Below are positions 54,332 to 63,448 of a DNA stretch of 64,000 nt, piece by piece; position 1 is the stretch's first letter, and each line of letters begins with the position of its first letter. Origin of the DNA: Thermoanaerobacter wiegelii Rt8.B1 (GTDB taxonomy: Bacteria > Bacillota > Thermoanaerobacteria > Thermoanaerobacterales > Thermoanaerobacteraceae); contig NC_015958.1 of the NCBI RefSeq assembly GCF_000147695.2, positions 1,094,501 through 1,158,500 of the forward strand, read 5' to 3'. Under the pieces are notes generated by a model. It was not told the DNA's origin. It did not search any database and saw only the letters and a list, made by a program, of their open reading frames with translations. The position numbers were made by a program, and so were the translations under genes.

Positions 54332-55684
54332 TTATTTTTCTTTTTTCAAAAGTCTCCACGCTGTTTTGTCAATAAGATATTTATTAGAAGTAGTGGTAGC
54401 AGATAAATATATTGCATCAAAGTCTATATTTATCGGAATAGTGATATGAACTATTCTATTTTTTATATTGACATCTCCTTTTCTATTGACTATTTTTCCA
54501 TTTGTAGCTTTTACATTTATTCTTGTAATTTCTTTATGACCTTTAAATAGTATACCATATAAGTTGTATTCATAAAGTGGCTTTGCAGGTTGTCTACACT
54601 TTATAGCTACGTGTAAATTATTGTTTTGCATGTATGCATATACTCCTGTTATATCAACACTTCCATTTTCATAATCTCTAAAATTATCATATTCTGGATC
54701 TATTATCACTTTATAATCATCAAATTTACGGTTTTTATTGTATTTTTTCAATATACCGTCTTCATAAAACCCATACAGCTCTGTTTTTCTGTCAAAGGCC
54801 AATAAAAAGTCTTTCATCACTTTTATCTGAGTTTTATACATCATTATTGCTTCTCCCTTTTTGTCAATATCGGTTTTTGCAAGAGGGTATAGATGCCACT
54901 CTGTTCCTGTCTTCAAAAGATTTTGAGGAGGATTTAGATTTAATTGAGGGTGTTTTCCAAAAGGCAGTGGCCAGTCTGTGCGATGAACTATGTAAAGAAA
55001 TTGAGGGAGATTTTCTTTTTTAAGAAGATATAAGGTATATTTTACAAAACTATTTGTTGCCCAATGGTCGGGATGAAGCTCATTTGGATGAGGATATACA
55101 ATAAGCGTAGGGTCATATTCTTTTATAATTTTTGTTAAATCTTTTATTATGTTTTCTCCTTTGTATTCTACTTTCAGAGTGTATGAATTATCATAGGGGC
55201 TTATTGCTGTCTTAGTACCAAAGCTTTTATAAGGTACATTCCAATATTTCCACCAAAGAGGAGCTAAACCTTTATCAGGATATCCTAAAAAAATAATGTT
55301 TTTCCCTTTTACTCCTAAGTATTTTAAAGCAGAAAGAGTCTCTTTCTGTCTATCGTATCCAAGACGCAAAAAATCATGAGGGGTTGGAAAAGGAATGTCA
55401 TAATTTTCAATAACTGCCCTTTTAAAGGAATCTCCATTAGTTATTATTACGACTTTTACCTCACCACCATATCTCATAGTGTCTTGAATAAGGCCAGCTG
55501 AAGCCAATGTTTCATCGTCAGGGTGAGGTGCAAAGACTAATACTCTTTGATAAATTTGAGGAGTTGGATAAAGTTTTTTAACAGGAGTTTTGCTTTCATA
55601 GTTATAAGTTTTTAATTCTAATCCAGCAAAGGCTACAAAAAGTATTAAAATAATTATTGCAATGTATTTCATTTTTTTATTCAT
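54332..55684 (-). CDS. Membrane-anchored PIG-L-family deacetylase
   Basis: 450 aa. N-terminal membrane anchor (about 7-23), then a PIG-L/LmbE zinc deacetylase domain: FAPHPDDETLASAG (His54, Asp56/57) and later HPNELHPDHWATN (near 210, third ligand). A C-terminal beta-rich domain (about 320-450) follows. The catalytic part probably faces outside, so it may deacetylate GlcNAc in wall or exopolysaccharide. Divergent from the ROK regulator and nagB, which handles glucosamine-6-phosphate: a coherent amino-sugar locus. Convergent with the gene before it, no terminator between. Confidence 0.87.
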   Translation of the reverse strand: MNKKMKYIAIIILILFVAFAGLELKTYNYESKTPVKKLYPTPQIYQRVLVFAPHPDDETLASAGLIQDTMRYGGEVKVVIITNGDSFKRAVIENYDIPFPTPHDFLRLGYDRQKETLSALKYLGVKGKNIIFLGYPDKGLAPLWWKYWNVPYKSFGTKTAISPYDNSYTLKVEYKGENIIKDLTKIIKEYDPTLIVYPHPNELHPDHWATNSFVKYTLYLLKKENLPQFLYIVHRTDWPLPFGKHPQLNLNPPQNLLKTGTEWHLYPLAKTDIDKKGEAIMMYKTQIKVMKDFLLAFDRKTELYGFYEDGILKKYNKNRKFDDYKVIIDPEYDNFRDYENGSVDITGVYAYMQNNNLHVAIKCRQPAKPLYEYNLYGILFKGHKEITRINVKATNGKIVNRKGDVNIKNRIVHITIPINIDFDAIYLSATTTSNKYLIDKTAWRLLKKEK

Positions 55685-55728
55685 TATAAGACACCTTCCT
55701 TGTATATTTGTAGTCTCAAAATTTATTA

Positions 55729-55758
55729 TTTACATTTTTCAAATTATTATGGTATAAT
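55729..55758 (+). promoter_or_regulatory. Promoter of the ROK-nagB operon
   Basis: TTTACA, 18-base spacer, TATAAT at 55753-55758. Confidence 0.65.
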
Positions 55759-55772
55759 AATTACAGGAAAAT

Positions 55773-55787
55773 GTTCGGATATCGAAC
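55773..55787. promoter_or_regulatory. Palindromic operator 1 (GTTCG-N5-CGAAC)
   Basis: Perfect 5+5 dyad with centre GATAT, about 8 bases past the expected transcription start of the ROK-nagB operon. Confidence 0.6.
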
Positions 55788-55802
55788 TAATTTTTTTAGA
55801 TA

Positions 55803-55825
55803 ATTAGTTTAGATAATGAACTAAT
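55803..55825. promoter_or_regulatory. Palindromic operator 2 (ATTAGTT-N9-AACTAAT)
   Basis: Perfect 7+7 dyad resembling XylR/NagC (ROK) operators, just before the ribosome site of the ROK gene. Autorepression is the likely result. Confidence 0.7.
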
Positions 55826-55837
55826 GGAGGCGAGATA

Positions 55838-56983
55838 TTGAAAGACTATACTAAAGGCACTTCAGGGTTAATTAAAAATATCAATAAAGCCAATGTTTTA
55901 GATGTTATTAAAAAGATGCAACCCATATCGAGAATAGAGGTTTCTAAAGTTTTAAAAATGAGCAAATCTACTATTTCTGCCATTGTAGATGAGTTGATTG
56001 AAGAAGGTTTGGTAATAGAAAATGGTTACGGAGAAAAAGGTACAGTAGGGAGAAAGCCTATACAGCTTTCTTTTAATCCTGATGCTAGATTTGTTATAGG
56101 GATAAGTGTTGAATCTACGAATTCGATAGGAATTCTGACTAATTTAGAGGGGAAAATTTTGAAAAAGATAAAATGGGAAACTGGCATTAAAGAACAGGCT
56201 TTTAATGGAATTGTGAAAGGGATAAAAGAACTTACTGAGGAAGATAAAAATATAATAGGAATTGGTATTGGTCTTCCAGGAATTACAGATATACAAGCAG
56301 GAGTTGTGGATGCACCGGGACTCAAATGGAATAATTTTGAATTAAAGAAAAGGCTGAGGGAAATTTTTAATTATAACATCTACGTAGATAACAGTGTAAA
56401 TTATGCTGCACTGGGAGAGAGATGGATTGGTTGTTGCCGTGAAATAGAGAATTTTGTGCTTATAAACATAGGAAATGGTATAGGCTCGGGAATATATGTA
56501 AATGGTACTTTATTACGAGGCAATAGTTACGCTGCAGGGGAAGTAGGGTACATGGCCATAGGAGAGGATGCTTTTGAAAGAGTTTATTCTTACGAGGATT
56601 ATGGTTATTTTGAAAGAAAGGCTTCTTTGTCTTCTTTAGTTGAATCAGTTTCTAAAAGTTTGTCTTATGTAAAAACTATGGAGGGTGTAGTAAAAGAATA
56701 TAAAAAACAAAATCCTGCTTGTGTACAAGCTGTATCTCAATTTATTAAAAATTTAAGCATGGGTATTGCCAATATTGTAAGTATTTTAAACCCAGAAGCA
56801 ATAATAATTGGAGGAGACATCCTAAACTATGAAATTGATATACGCCAGGAGTTAAAGGAGAAAGTGAAAAGGATTGTGCCTTTTGATTTTGACATTAAAG
56901 TAGCTCAACTTGGTGAAGATGCTTCTGCTATTGGGGCGGTAGCCGATGTGCTTTTAAATACAAATAATTTAATTTTACTATAA
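55838..56983 (+). CDS. ROK-family transcriptional repressor (NagC/XylR type)
   Basis: 381 aa. Winged helix at 1-75 (ISRIEVSKVLKMSKSTISAI), then a sugar-kinase-like ROK domain: GIGIGLPGITDIQAG (near 140), the zinc motif region CREIENF...GNGIGSGIYVNGTLLRG and GEVGYMAIG (near 230). The usual CxCGxxGC zinc cluster after it is not complete (FERVYSYEDYGYFERKAS), so zinc binding may be lost. It is a repressor answering to a sugar or sugar phosphate; with nagB 12 bases downstream, GlcNAc-6-P or GlcN-6-P is the best guess. Start TTG, GGAGG 8 bases before. Confidence 0.9.
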   Translation: MKDYTKGTSGLIKNINKANVLDVIKKMQPISRIEVSKVLKMSKSTISAIVDELIEEGLVIENGYGEKGTVGRKPIQLSFNPDARFVIGISVESTNSIGILTNLEGKILKKIKWETGIKEQAFNGIVKGIKELTEEDKNIIGIGIGLPGITDIQAGVVDAPGLKWNNFELKKRLREIFNYNIYVDNSVNYAALGERWIGCCREIENFVLINIGNGIGSGIYVNGTLLRGNSYAAGEVGYMAIGEDAFERVYSYEDYGYFERKASLSSLVESVSKSLSYVKTMEGVVKEYKKQNPACVQAVSQFIKNLSMGIANIVSILNPEAIIIGGDILNYEIDIRQELKEKVKRIVPFDFDIKVAQLGEDASAIGAVADVLLNTNNLILL

Positions 56984-56995
56984 GGAGGCCATAAG

Positions 56996-57757
56996 ATGAA
57001 AGTAATTATAACTGTAAATTATGACGAAATGAGTAAAAAGGCAGCAGAAATTGTGAAAAAGCAAATCAAAGAAAAACATAATACGGTTTTGGGGCTTGCT
57101 ACAGGTTCTACGCCTCTGGGGATGTATAAACATTTAATTGAGATGTATAAAAGAGGGGAAATAGATTTTTCTAATGTCATTACTTTTAATTTAGACGAAT
57201 ACATTGGTTTATCTCCAGACCATCCTCAAAGCTATCATTATTTTATGTTCCACAATTTTTTCAATCATATTAACATTAAAAAAGAAAATGTTCATATTCC
57301 AAATGGCATAGCCGAGGATTTAGAAGAAGAGTGTAGAAAATATGAAGAAGAAATTGAAAAAGCAGGTGGGATTGACTTGCAAATATTAGGTATTGGTGTC
57401 AATGGACATATAGGATTTAATGAGCCGGAGGAGAGCATAGAGACTAAAACTCATGTAGTTACTTTGACAGAAGATACAATAAATGCTAATAAGAGATTTT
57501 TTAAAAGCGCAGAGGAAGTACCAAGAAAGGCGATTACTATGGGACTTGGAAGTATCATGAAAGCAAAGAAAATTGTCCTTTTGGCTTCTGGAAAAAATAA
57601 AGCAGAGGCAATAAAAGAAACTATAAAAGGACAATTGACTACTAAAGTGCCTGCTACTGTTTTAGCTTTACATCCCGATGTAATTATAATAATTGATAAG
57701 GAGGCTGCTTCACTTATACCCGATGAAGATTTAAAAGAAATAGAAGTAATTGTTTAA
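56996..57757 (+). CDS. nagB: Glucosamine-6-phosphate deaminase
   Basis: 253 aa. Converts glucosamine-6-phosphate to fructose-6-phosphate + ammonia. Motifs [15 protein letters not shown] (near 34), [16 protein letters not shown] (active-site Asp near 68-72), [11 protein letters not shown] (near 137, catalytic His) all present. No nagA is in the operon, so the deacetylation step must come from elsewhere, possibly the divergent PIG-L enzyme acting outside. Confidence 0.96.
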   Translation: MKVIITVNYDEMSKKAAEIVKKQIKEKHNTVLGLATGSTPLGMYKHLIEMYKRGEIDFSNVITFNLDEYIGLSPDHPQSYHYFMFHNFFNHINIKKENVHIPNGIAEDLEEECRKYEEEIEKAGGIDLQILGIGVNGHIGFNEPEESIETKTHVVTLTEDTINANKRFFKSAEEVPRKAITMGLGSIMKAKKIVLLASGKNKAEAIKETIKGQLTTKVPATVLALHPDVIIIIDKEAASLIPDEDLKEIEVIV

Positions 57758-57779
57758 TAGGCGAAAGCCTATTTTTTTA
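57754..57779 (+). terminator. Terminator after nagB
   Basis: AATAGGC-gaaa-GCCTATT followed by TTTTTATTT. Confidence 0.9.
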
Positions 57780-57866
57780 TTTAGCAAGATTTTGCAATTG
57801 AGATATAATATAATTGTCAGGGAAAAATAGGTTACAAAAGGTGCTACTTTAAAGGAGAGATAAGCT

Positions 57867-59201
57867 ATGATAAAGGTGATGATGGAAGGATTTAAATTAT
57901 ATAACCATAATAAATGGCCTCGTGAAAAAATAATGGAATATAGCAGTAAGCGTATGAGAGAAATGATAAAACATGCCTATACTTCCAGCAATTTTTATAA
58001 AACTCTCTATAAAAGAGCAGGAATAGAATATAAAGATTTGGACGCTGTTCCTATTGAAGAATTGCCTGTGATAGATAAAGAAATGATTAGAAATAATTTT
58101 TTTGATATAGTTACTGATTCTATCTCTTCCAAAGAGATAGAAATGGCAATGAAAAATAGTGAATTAATGGTGAGGATAGGAAAATATATCCTTGTTCATA
58201 CTTCCGGCAGCACAGGCAAGCCTTGTAATTTTCTGTATGATATAGATGCTTTGGATATGATAGAAGCCAATATGGTTCGGATAAGCATAGGCGGGAAAAA
58301 GGAAATTGGATGGAGTGATTTCCCTATAAAGGTATTGTACGTAGCTTCTGTAGGCAGCGGTTATGCTTCTACTGTACTTGCTATGAATGGAATTAAAAAA
58401 TATCGAGCTAAAAGTATGGTATTAAATGCTGCAGACCCTATTGATACTTGGAAAGATAAAATTAAAAATTTCAATCCTAATTATTTGGCTGGTTATCCTT
58501 CCTGCATAAAAATATTGGCTGATATGCAACAAAGAGGCGAAATAAATATAAAGCCTAAGAAAATAATTACAGGAGGAGAGCCTTTAAGTAAAGAAATTTC
58601 CAATTATTTAAGCTCTGTTTTTGATGCTGACGTAATAGATTATTATGGTTGTACAGAATCAATATTTTTAGGTATGGGAACTAGCTGGTATGAAGGTATG
58701 TATCTCATGGATGATATGAATTATGTGGAAGTTGATGAGTTTGGCAGGTTAATCATAACTCCATTGTATAACAAAATTTTTCCTCTTATCCGTTATCGAC
58801 TGAATGATGTGGTAGAAGGATTTGATAGAGAATATAAAGGTCCTTTACCTTATACTCATATTAAAAGAGTAATAGGAAGAGAAGAAGAGATAATGTGGTT
58901 TAAAAATGAAAATGGTGATAAGGACTTTCTTCATCCTCTTTTTATTGATGACCTTGATGTTGAAGGAATAAAAGAATACCAGTTTGTCCAGACAAGTGAT
59001 GAAAGCCTTATATTGAACTGTGTCAAACTACCTAATGCCGGTGAAGATGTTGAAGAAGAAATCAAGAGACAACTTGACCAGTTTTTGAGTAAAAAGAAGC
59101 TTAGAAATGTAAAATACGAGGTACATTTTACAGACACGCTTCAGATTGATAAGATAACTGGAAAGGTAAAAATGGTCATAAATGCTATAAAACAAGAATG
59201 A
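57867..59201 (+). CDS. Adenylate-forming enzyme of the phenylacetate-CoA ligase/CapK family
   Basis: 444 aa. ATP-binding loop HTSGSTGKPCNF (near 112), the middle motif YYGCTES (near 262), and a later IKRVIGREEEIM linker (near 334) fit PaaK/CapK. These activate aryl or acyl acids as adenylates; some serve in capsule or natural-product synthesis. It stands alone, so the acid is unknown. GGAGAG 8 bases before the ATG; TATAAT near 57804. Confidence 0.87.
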   Translation: MIKVMMEGFKLYNHNKWPREKIMEYSSKRMREMIKHAYTSSNFYKTLYKRAGIEYKDLDAVPIEELPVIDKEMIRNNFFDIVTDSISSKEIEMAMKNSELMVRIGKYILVHTSGSTGKPCNFLYDIDALDMIEANMVRISIGGKKEIGWSDFPIKVLYVASVGSGYASTVLAMNGIKKYRAKSMVLNAADPIDTWKDKIKNFNPNYLAGYPSCIKILADMQQRGEINIKPKKIITGGEPLSKEISNYLSSVFDADVIDYYGCTESIFLGMGTSWYEGMYLMDDMNYVEVDEFGRLIITPLYNKIFPLIRYRLNDVVEGFDREYKGPLPYTHIKRVIGREEEIMWFKNENGDKDFLHPLFIDDLDVEGIKEYQFVQTSDESLILNCVKLPNAGEDVEEEIKRQLDQFLSKKKLRNVKYEVHFTDTLQIDKITGKVKMVINAIKQE

Positions 59202-59514
59202 AAGTATTGCGCGATTGGTATAGTTTTAAGAAAATGATACTCATTTTTGTACGAAAGTGCAAAAAACTATAATGCTTTACTGAAAATTTATACTTTTGTA
59301 CAGTTGACAAATTTGTGAAAGAATTAAACGATAAATATAAAGAAATTACCAGTAAGATTTTGATTATAAAAATGAAAAATTATTATTTAAGTAAAAGTAA
59401 AGAAGAGTTAGGCAGCAAAGCTTTTAATCCTTTGCTGCCTTTTTTAAAATTTTAGCTCTATAATAAAAATGGAGGAGTGGTGGCTATTTTAAAAAGGAAA
59501 GCAGCTTTTGTTTT
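59202..59514. other. Intergenic stretch without a supported gene
   Basis: 313 bases. It holds a TTGACA-like box near 59305, an open frame of about 50 codons (VDKFVKELNDKYKEITSKIL...) without start or ribosome site that runs into the terminator, and the terminator at 59411-59447. The low-complexity A-rich part may be a gene remnant. Codon and base use change at about 59470, where the ABC island begins. Confidence 0.6.
59411..59447 (+). terminator. Terminator between the CapK-like gene and the ABC island
   Basis: GGCAGCAAAG and CTTTGCTGCC, 10-bp stem, then TTTTTT. Confidence 0.88.
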
Positions 59515-61746
59515 TTAGTCTACTTGTTCTCTTAAAACCTCAACCGGCATGATCTTTGCCATCTTTCTTCTGACCAGAAATCTTGAGACTACAAAGACAA
59601 AAAACAACACAGCAAATGTTGAGAAGATGCTTTTTGTACTTACATCAAGCATCATGGCAAAGTCTATGTCTTTTGTTGCCGCATTCATTAGACTATCCAT
59701 TGTTATCTTTGAGAGAGGAACGCCTATTATAAATCCTGCTAAAAATGAAAAGTTGTTAAAGCCAAGCATCATTTTAAAGATACTGCCTTCTCTATATCCC
59801 AGCATTTTTAATATCCCTATGTTTTTCTTGTTCTCATTGACAGTGAGGGTAGACAAAACATACACGATCAAGAGGGCAAGGATTGCTGCAACAAGTGCCA
59901 TAACTTCAATTGTCTTTGAAAGGTCACCAGCCGAAGCTTTTATTGTATTTACAAGCTCAGATTTTGAGTAGCTTTCAAAAATCAAGTTATTGCTAAGGCT
60001 TAGTTTTTCTTTTGAAAATATGCCAATATACTCTTCCCTGCTGTAACCAAATATCTTGTTGAAACTCTCAAGGTCCATATATCCACTGTTGCCTACTGGA
60101 AGATCAGCTATCTTGTAAACTTTTAAGGTGTACTTTTTATCTGTGAACTTGCTCTTTATGTGAATTTTATCTCCCTCTTTAAGACCAAGCTTGTTTGCCA
60201 AAGGTCTTGATATAACAAGCTTATTCGAAATTGGGATTTCATTGCCTTTATTATCATAGAGCTTTATCATCTGTGAATCTTTTTTAATACCGTATATCAT
60301 AATACTCAATTTTCTTCCTTCAATATCAAAAGACATCACATTGTATGGCTCTGCTTGGTTTGTCAGCTTTATTTCAGGATGTGTGGAAACTGAGTTTAAG
60401 AGGTAAAGATATTCATATTTGAAGTTTTTTTCATACGTCCTTTCAATGGCAACAACAATTGAATCCTTTGCTGTCATGCCGTACATCATAAGTATTGTGG
60501 AAAAGATTATACCAACTGCTAAAACAAGCTCTCTTGCAAAATGTCTGTAGCCGTAGTTTAACATAATCTTTGTCTGAAATTCAAACCTGTCGAAAAACTT
60601 TATGTCAGGAAGTTTGCCAAACTTTATCTCGTCAACACCATGAAGCATCTGAACAATCGTGAGCTTGAAAAAGTTTTTGAGCGCAAGGTACCCTGAGATG
60701 AATATAAATACTGCTGGCAGCGCCAGTGCAACAAATATGTGCTGCCATGGCAAAACATTTTTCAGCTTTGGCAGGGTAAAATATGACCTGTAAAATTCTG
60801 AAAGCGGATACGCTTCAAAATACCCAAGCAGAATACCCAAAATTGAACCTGTTAACCAAATATAAAGTGGAAATCTCATGAAAACTCTAAACACATCTTT
60901 CTGGGTATAACCCATGGAATAGAGTGTGCCAATTTCTGCGTGCATGGTGTTTATTATCCTTCGCATGACGATAAAGAGTATAAACGATGATACAAGAATT
61001 ATAAAAAGACTAAGAGGCAATGTCATCCTCTTTGCATTTTCAAGCTTCATCTCTGTGTAAATTATTCTTGGATTTTCACTTTTCTCAACGAATTTTAAAA
61101 GATGCCAGTTAGAATTTATAAAACTCTTGAAATCTTCGATATTGTTGAGTCTTCATTTATAGCTGTAGTAGTGAACAGGAAGAGCAGGAAACAGCTTTTT
61201 CATGTCATTTTCTGTCATCAGCACAACGCCAAAGTGTTTTGGGTCTGGAAGAATGTCCTGGTCGTTTTTTATAATGTAAATGTAATCAGGAAGATAGCCA
61301 ATTCCACTTACTGTAAACTTTTTATTCAAAATTGTTATACTATCGTTTGTGTGATACTGGTGAGCTTTGAAAAAACTTGGGTCAAGCAAAACTTCACCGT
61401 CTTGTGGCTTTTTTCCAGCTTCTATATAGGGCTTGTTTATTCTATCTGAAATTGAAAATATTCTAAGTGTGATTCCATTCTCTTGAACCTCATAAAAAAG
61501 CCTCTCCTCAAGCTCAACACCAAATTTTTCTTTCAAGAGTTTTTCATCAATATTCTGAGAGGTAATAAAATACCCATCCTCTTGCACATAGTCTTTTATG
61601 AACATCTTATAGTTGACGTCTATGTCTTCCATTGACACAGCAAAAAGGGTATATGTCATTGAAGCAATTGCAACAAGCATTATGATAGAAAAGAACTGTA
61701 AAAATTCTCTTTTCATAACCCTCAAAGGGATTTTTTTGATTAACAT
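59515..61746 (-). pseudogene. FtsX-like ABC permease with in-frame stop
   Basis: One frame of 743 codons interrupted by TGA at 61153-61155 (codon 198). The first 197 residues hold a membrane helix and an extracellular domain; the same frame continues after the stop (RLNNIEDFKSFINSNWH...) through helices, a second extracellular domain and the C-terminal FtsX triple (about 665-735, ending MPVEVLREQVD). It overlaps the ATPase gene by the TAATG arrangement. Without read-through the exporter cannot form. G+C is higher than in neighbours and codons differ (more CTT, GAG, GCA), suggesting transfer. Confidence 0.87.
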
Positions 61747-62444
61747 TACCAGCTTACCTCCTGAGCTGAAATCTTTTGAGGATTCTCTGAAAATTCAACA
61801 AGCCTTCCGGACCTGAGCCTCAAGGTCGCATCTGCCATTTTAGAGATGGCAAGGTTGTGTGTTATTATCAAAATGGTTGTGCCAAACCTCTTGTTTACAT
61901 CCTCCAAAAGCTTTAGAACAAGCTTGCTGCTTTCATAGTCAAGCGCACCTGTTGGCTCATCGCACAGAATCATTGCAGGATTTTTGACAACTGCCCTTGC
62001 AATTGCAACCCTCTGCTGCTGACCGCCAGATAGTTCAAAAGGAAATTTATTCTTTTCTGAATACACATCCATCATCTCAAGCACCATGTCAACATCTAAA
62101 GGATTTTTGCTTAAAGCCGCGCTGGATAACACATTTTCGTACACAGTAAGACCGTTTATCAGGTTGTAAAATTGAAAAACAAACCCAACATAGTCGCGTC
62201 TGTAGTCAGAAAGCTTTTTCTGGTCCATTGCAGTTATCTCTTTTCCATCAACAAAGATTCTGCCCTCTTCTGCCCTGTCAAGCCCACCAAGAATGTTAAA
62301 AAGAGTAGTTTTGCCAGAACCAGATGGACCAATCACAGTGTAGATTTTACCTCTTTCAAGCTCAAAGCTCACCTCATTTAGCGCTCTGATTTCATTTTTG
62401 CCAATCCTGTAGATTTTGGAAAGCTTTTCTGCTTTGACAAACAC
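61746..62444 (-). CDS. MacB/LolD-type ABC transporter ATP-binding protein
   Basis: 232 aa. Walker A GPSGSGKTT (near 38), Q-loop FVFQFYNL, signature LSGGQQQRVAIARA (near 138), Walker B AMILCDEPTGALD, H-loop ITHN: complete. The family drives FtsX-type permeases that export peptides or lipoproteins or move antibiotics. GTG start with AAGGAGAGG 7 bases upstream. Its permease partner downstream is broken by a stop, so it may have no working partner. Confidence 0.92.
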   Translation of the reverse strand: MFVKAEKLSKIYRIGKNEIRALNEVSFELERGKIYTVIGPSGSGKTTLFNILGGLDRAEEGRIFVDGKEITAMDQKKLSDYRRDYVGFVFQFYNLINGLTVYENVLSSAALSKNPLDVDMVLEMMDVYSEKNKFPFELSGGQQQRVAIARAVVKNPAMILCDEPTGALDYESSKLVLKLLEDVNKRFGTTILIITHNLAISKMADATLRLRSGRLVEFSENPQKISAQEVSW

Positions 62445-62467
62445 AGTATATCCTCTCCTTCAGCAAC

Positions 62468-62578
62468 GTCCGATATATCCACAAGATGATAGGGTTTTGT
62501 TGCAAAATGTTTTATAAGTGCATCTGTGATAAGATCTTTTTTTTCCTGTGCAAGATTAAAAAAGGTAGCCTTTGGCAT
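62468..62578 (-). pseudogene. TetR-family regulator stub
   Basis: Only the first 37 codons remain: MPKATFFNLAQEKKDLITDA, then LIKHFATKPYHLVDISD, the first helix and start of the second of a TetR DNA-binding domain. The recognition helix and everything beyond are missing; the frame runs on into the ATPase ribosome site and codes nonsense to 62378. GAGGTG precedes the ATG at 62578. A deletion seems to have joined the stub directly to the ATPase leader. Confidence 0.8.
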
Positions 62579-62596
62579 CAACATCACCTCAAGATT

Positions 62597-62625
62597 ATTA
62601 TGACTCATTAGTCACAAAATGTCAA
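62597..62625 (-). promoter_or_regulatory. Promoter with TetR-type operator in the spacer
   Basis: Minus strand: TTGACA (62625-62620), 17-base spacer, CATAAT (62602-62597). The perfect dyad TGACT-N4-AGTCA (62601-62614) fills the spacer, the standard spot for a repressor. Its own repressor gene is now a stub, so the promoter may be constitutive. Confidence 0.75.
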
Positions 62626-62634
62626 AAATAAAAT

Positions 62635-62670
62635 CCTCAATGGCAAAATAGCCATCAAGGGTTTTTGATT
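62635..62670. terminator. Bidirectional hairpin at the edge of the ABC island
   Basis: CCTCAATGGC and GCCATCAAGG (G-T pairs allowed) with T-runs on both sides. Confidence 0.65.
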
Positions 62671-62712
62671 TTTCTTAAAGTGAATTCTCTTTTCTTTCTT
62701 GTTTGAACATAG

Positions 62713-62741
62713 TTGTACTGTATCAGAAAATGTGGTAATAT
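62713..62741 (+). promoter_or_regulatory. Promoter of ccdA-tlpA
   Basis: TTGTAC, 17-base spacer, TAATAT. Confidence 0.5.
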
Positions 62742-62779
62742 AGTATTAGTCACACCCTATAGGGGAGGGAGGTGTAGAC

Positions 62780-63436
62780 GTGCCAATTTACACAGCATTT
62801 TTAGCAGGAATTGTTTCTTTTTTATCACCCTGTGTTTTGCCTTTAATTCCCGCTTATGTGTCATATATTTTCGGAAATAAAAAGAATAATTTAATAAATT
62901 TGTTTCTCTTTGTTTTGGGATTTAGCATAGTGTTTGTTTTAATGGGGGCGACTGCAAGCCAACTAGGAAAGCTTTTTTTAGCCTATAAAGACATTTTTAG
63001 GAAAGTAAGTGGGATAATAATTGTGCTTTTTGGACTTCAAATGACTGGGATTTTTAGACCACTATTTTTAAATAAAGAAGTCAAATTAATAAATATGGAA
63101 AAGGTACAGACCGGTTATATAGGGTCATTAGTATTGGGTATAACTTTTGCAGCAGGGTGGACACCTTGTGTAGGTCCAATTCTCGCTTCGATATTGTTGT
63201 ATGCTGGGGCGGTCAGTACTTTAAGTGTAGGCGTGATATTGCTTTTTGCATATTCTATGGGGCTTGGCATACCTTTTATAGTTACAGCCTTATTGATTGA
63301 CAAGTTTAAAAGTATGTATAAAAGGATTAACAAAATATTGCCTTATATTGAGGTAATAAGTGGGGTTATTCTCATAATATTTGGAGTTCTTTTATATTTT
63401 AACATGCTAATCAAGATAAGTGGATATTTTTATTAA
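62780..63436 (+). CDS. ccdA: CcdA-type thiol-disulfide membrane protein
   Basis: 218 aa, six transmembrane helices. Carries electrons from cytoplasmic thioredoxin across the membrane. The redox pair is one Cys in each half: SPCVLPLIPAYVSY (near 17) and GWTPCVGPILAS (near 131). Start GTG with GGGAGGGAGG upstream. It precedes a membrane-anchored thioredoxin by 12 bases, its likely electron acceptor. Confidence 0.93.
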   Translation: MPIYTAFLAGIVSFLSPCVLPLIPAYVSYIFGNKKNNLINLFLFVLGFSIVFVLMGATASQLGKLFLAYKDIFRKVSGIIIVLFGLQMTGIFRPLFLNKEVKLINMEKVQTGYIGSLVLGITFAAGWTPCVGPILASILLYAGAVSTLSVGVILLFAYSMGLGIPFIVTALLIDKFKSMYKRINKILPYIEVISGVILIIFGVLLYFNMLIKISGYFY

Positions 63437-63448
63437 GAGGTGGTTAGT

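Noticed and set aside
59300-59460. 50-codon open frame VDKFVKELND...
   Set aside because: No start codon with a ribosome site, A-rich low complexity, and it ends inside a terminator.
61153-61155. TGA as a selenocysteine codon
   Set aside because: An ABC permease has no reason for Sec here, no Cys-aligned family position is known to me and no SECIS-like hairpin follows closely.
62378-62467. C-terminal half of the frame that begins with the TetR stub
   Set aside because: It overlaps the ATPase ribosome site and start and reads as nonsense (VAEGEDILCLSKQ); only the first 37 codons are TetR-like.
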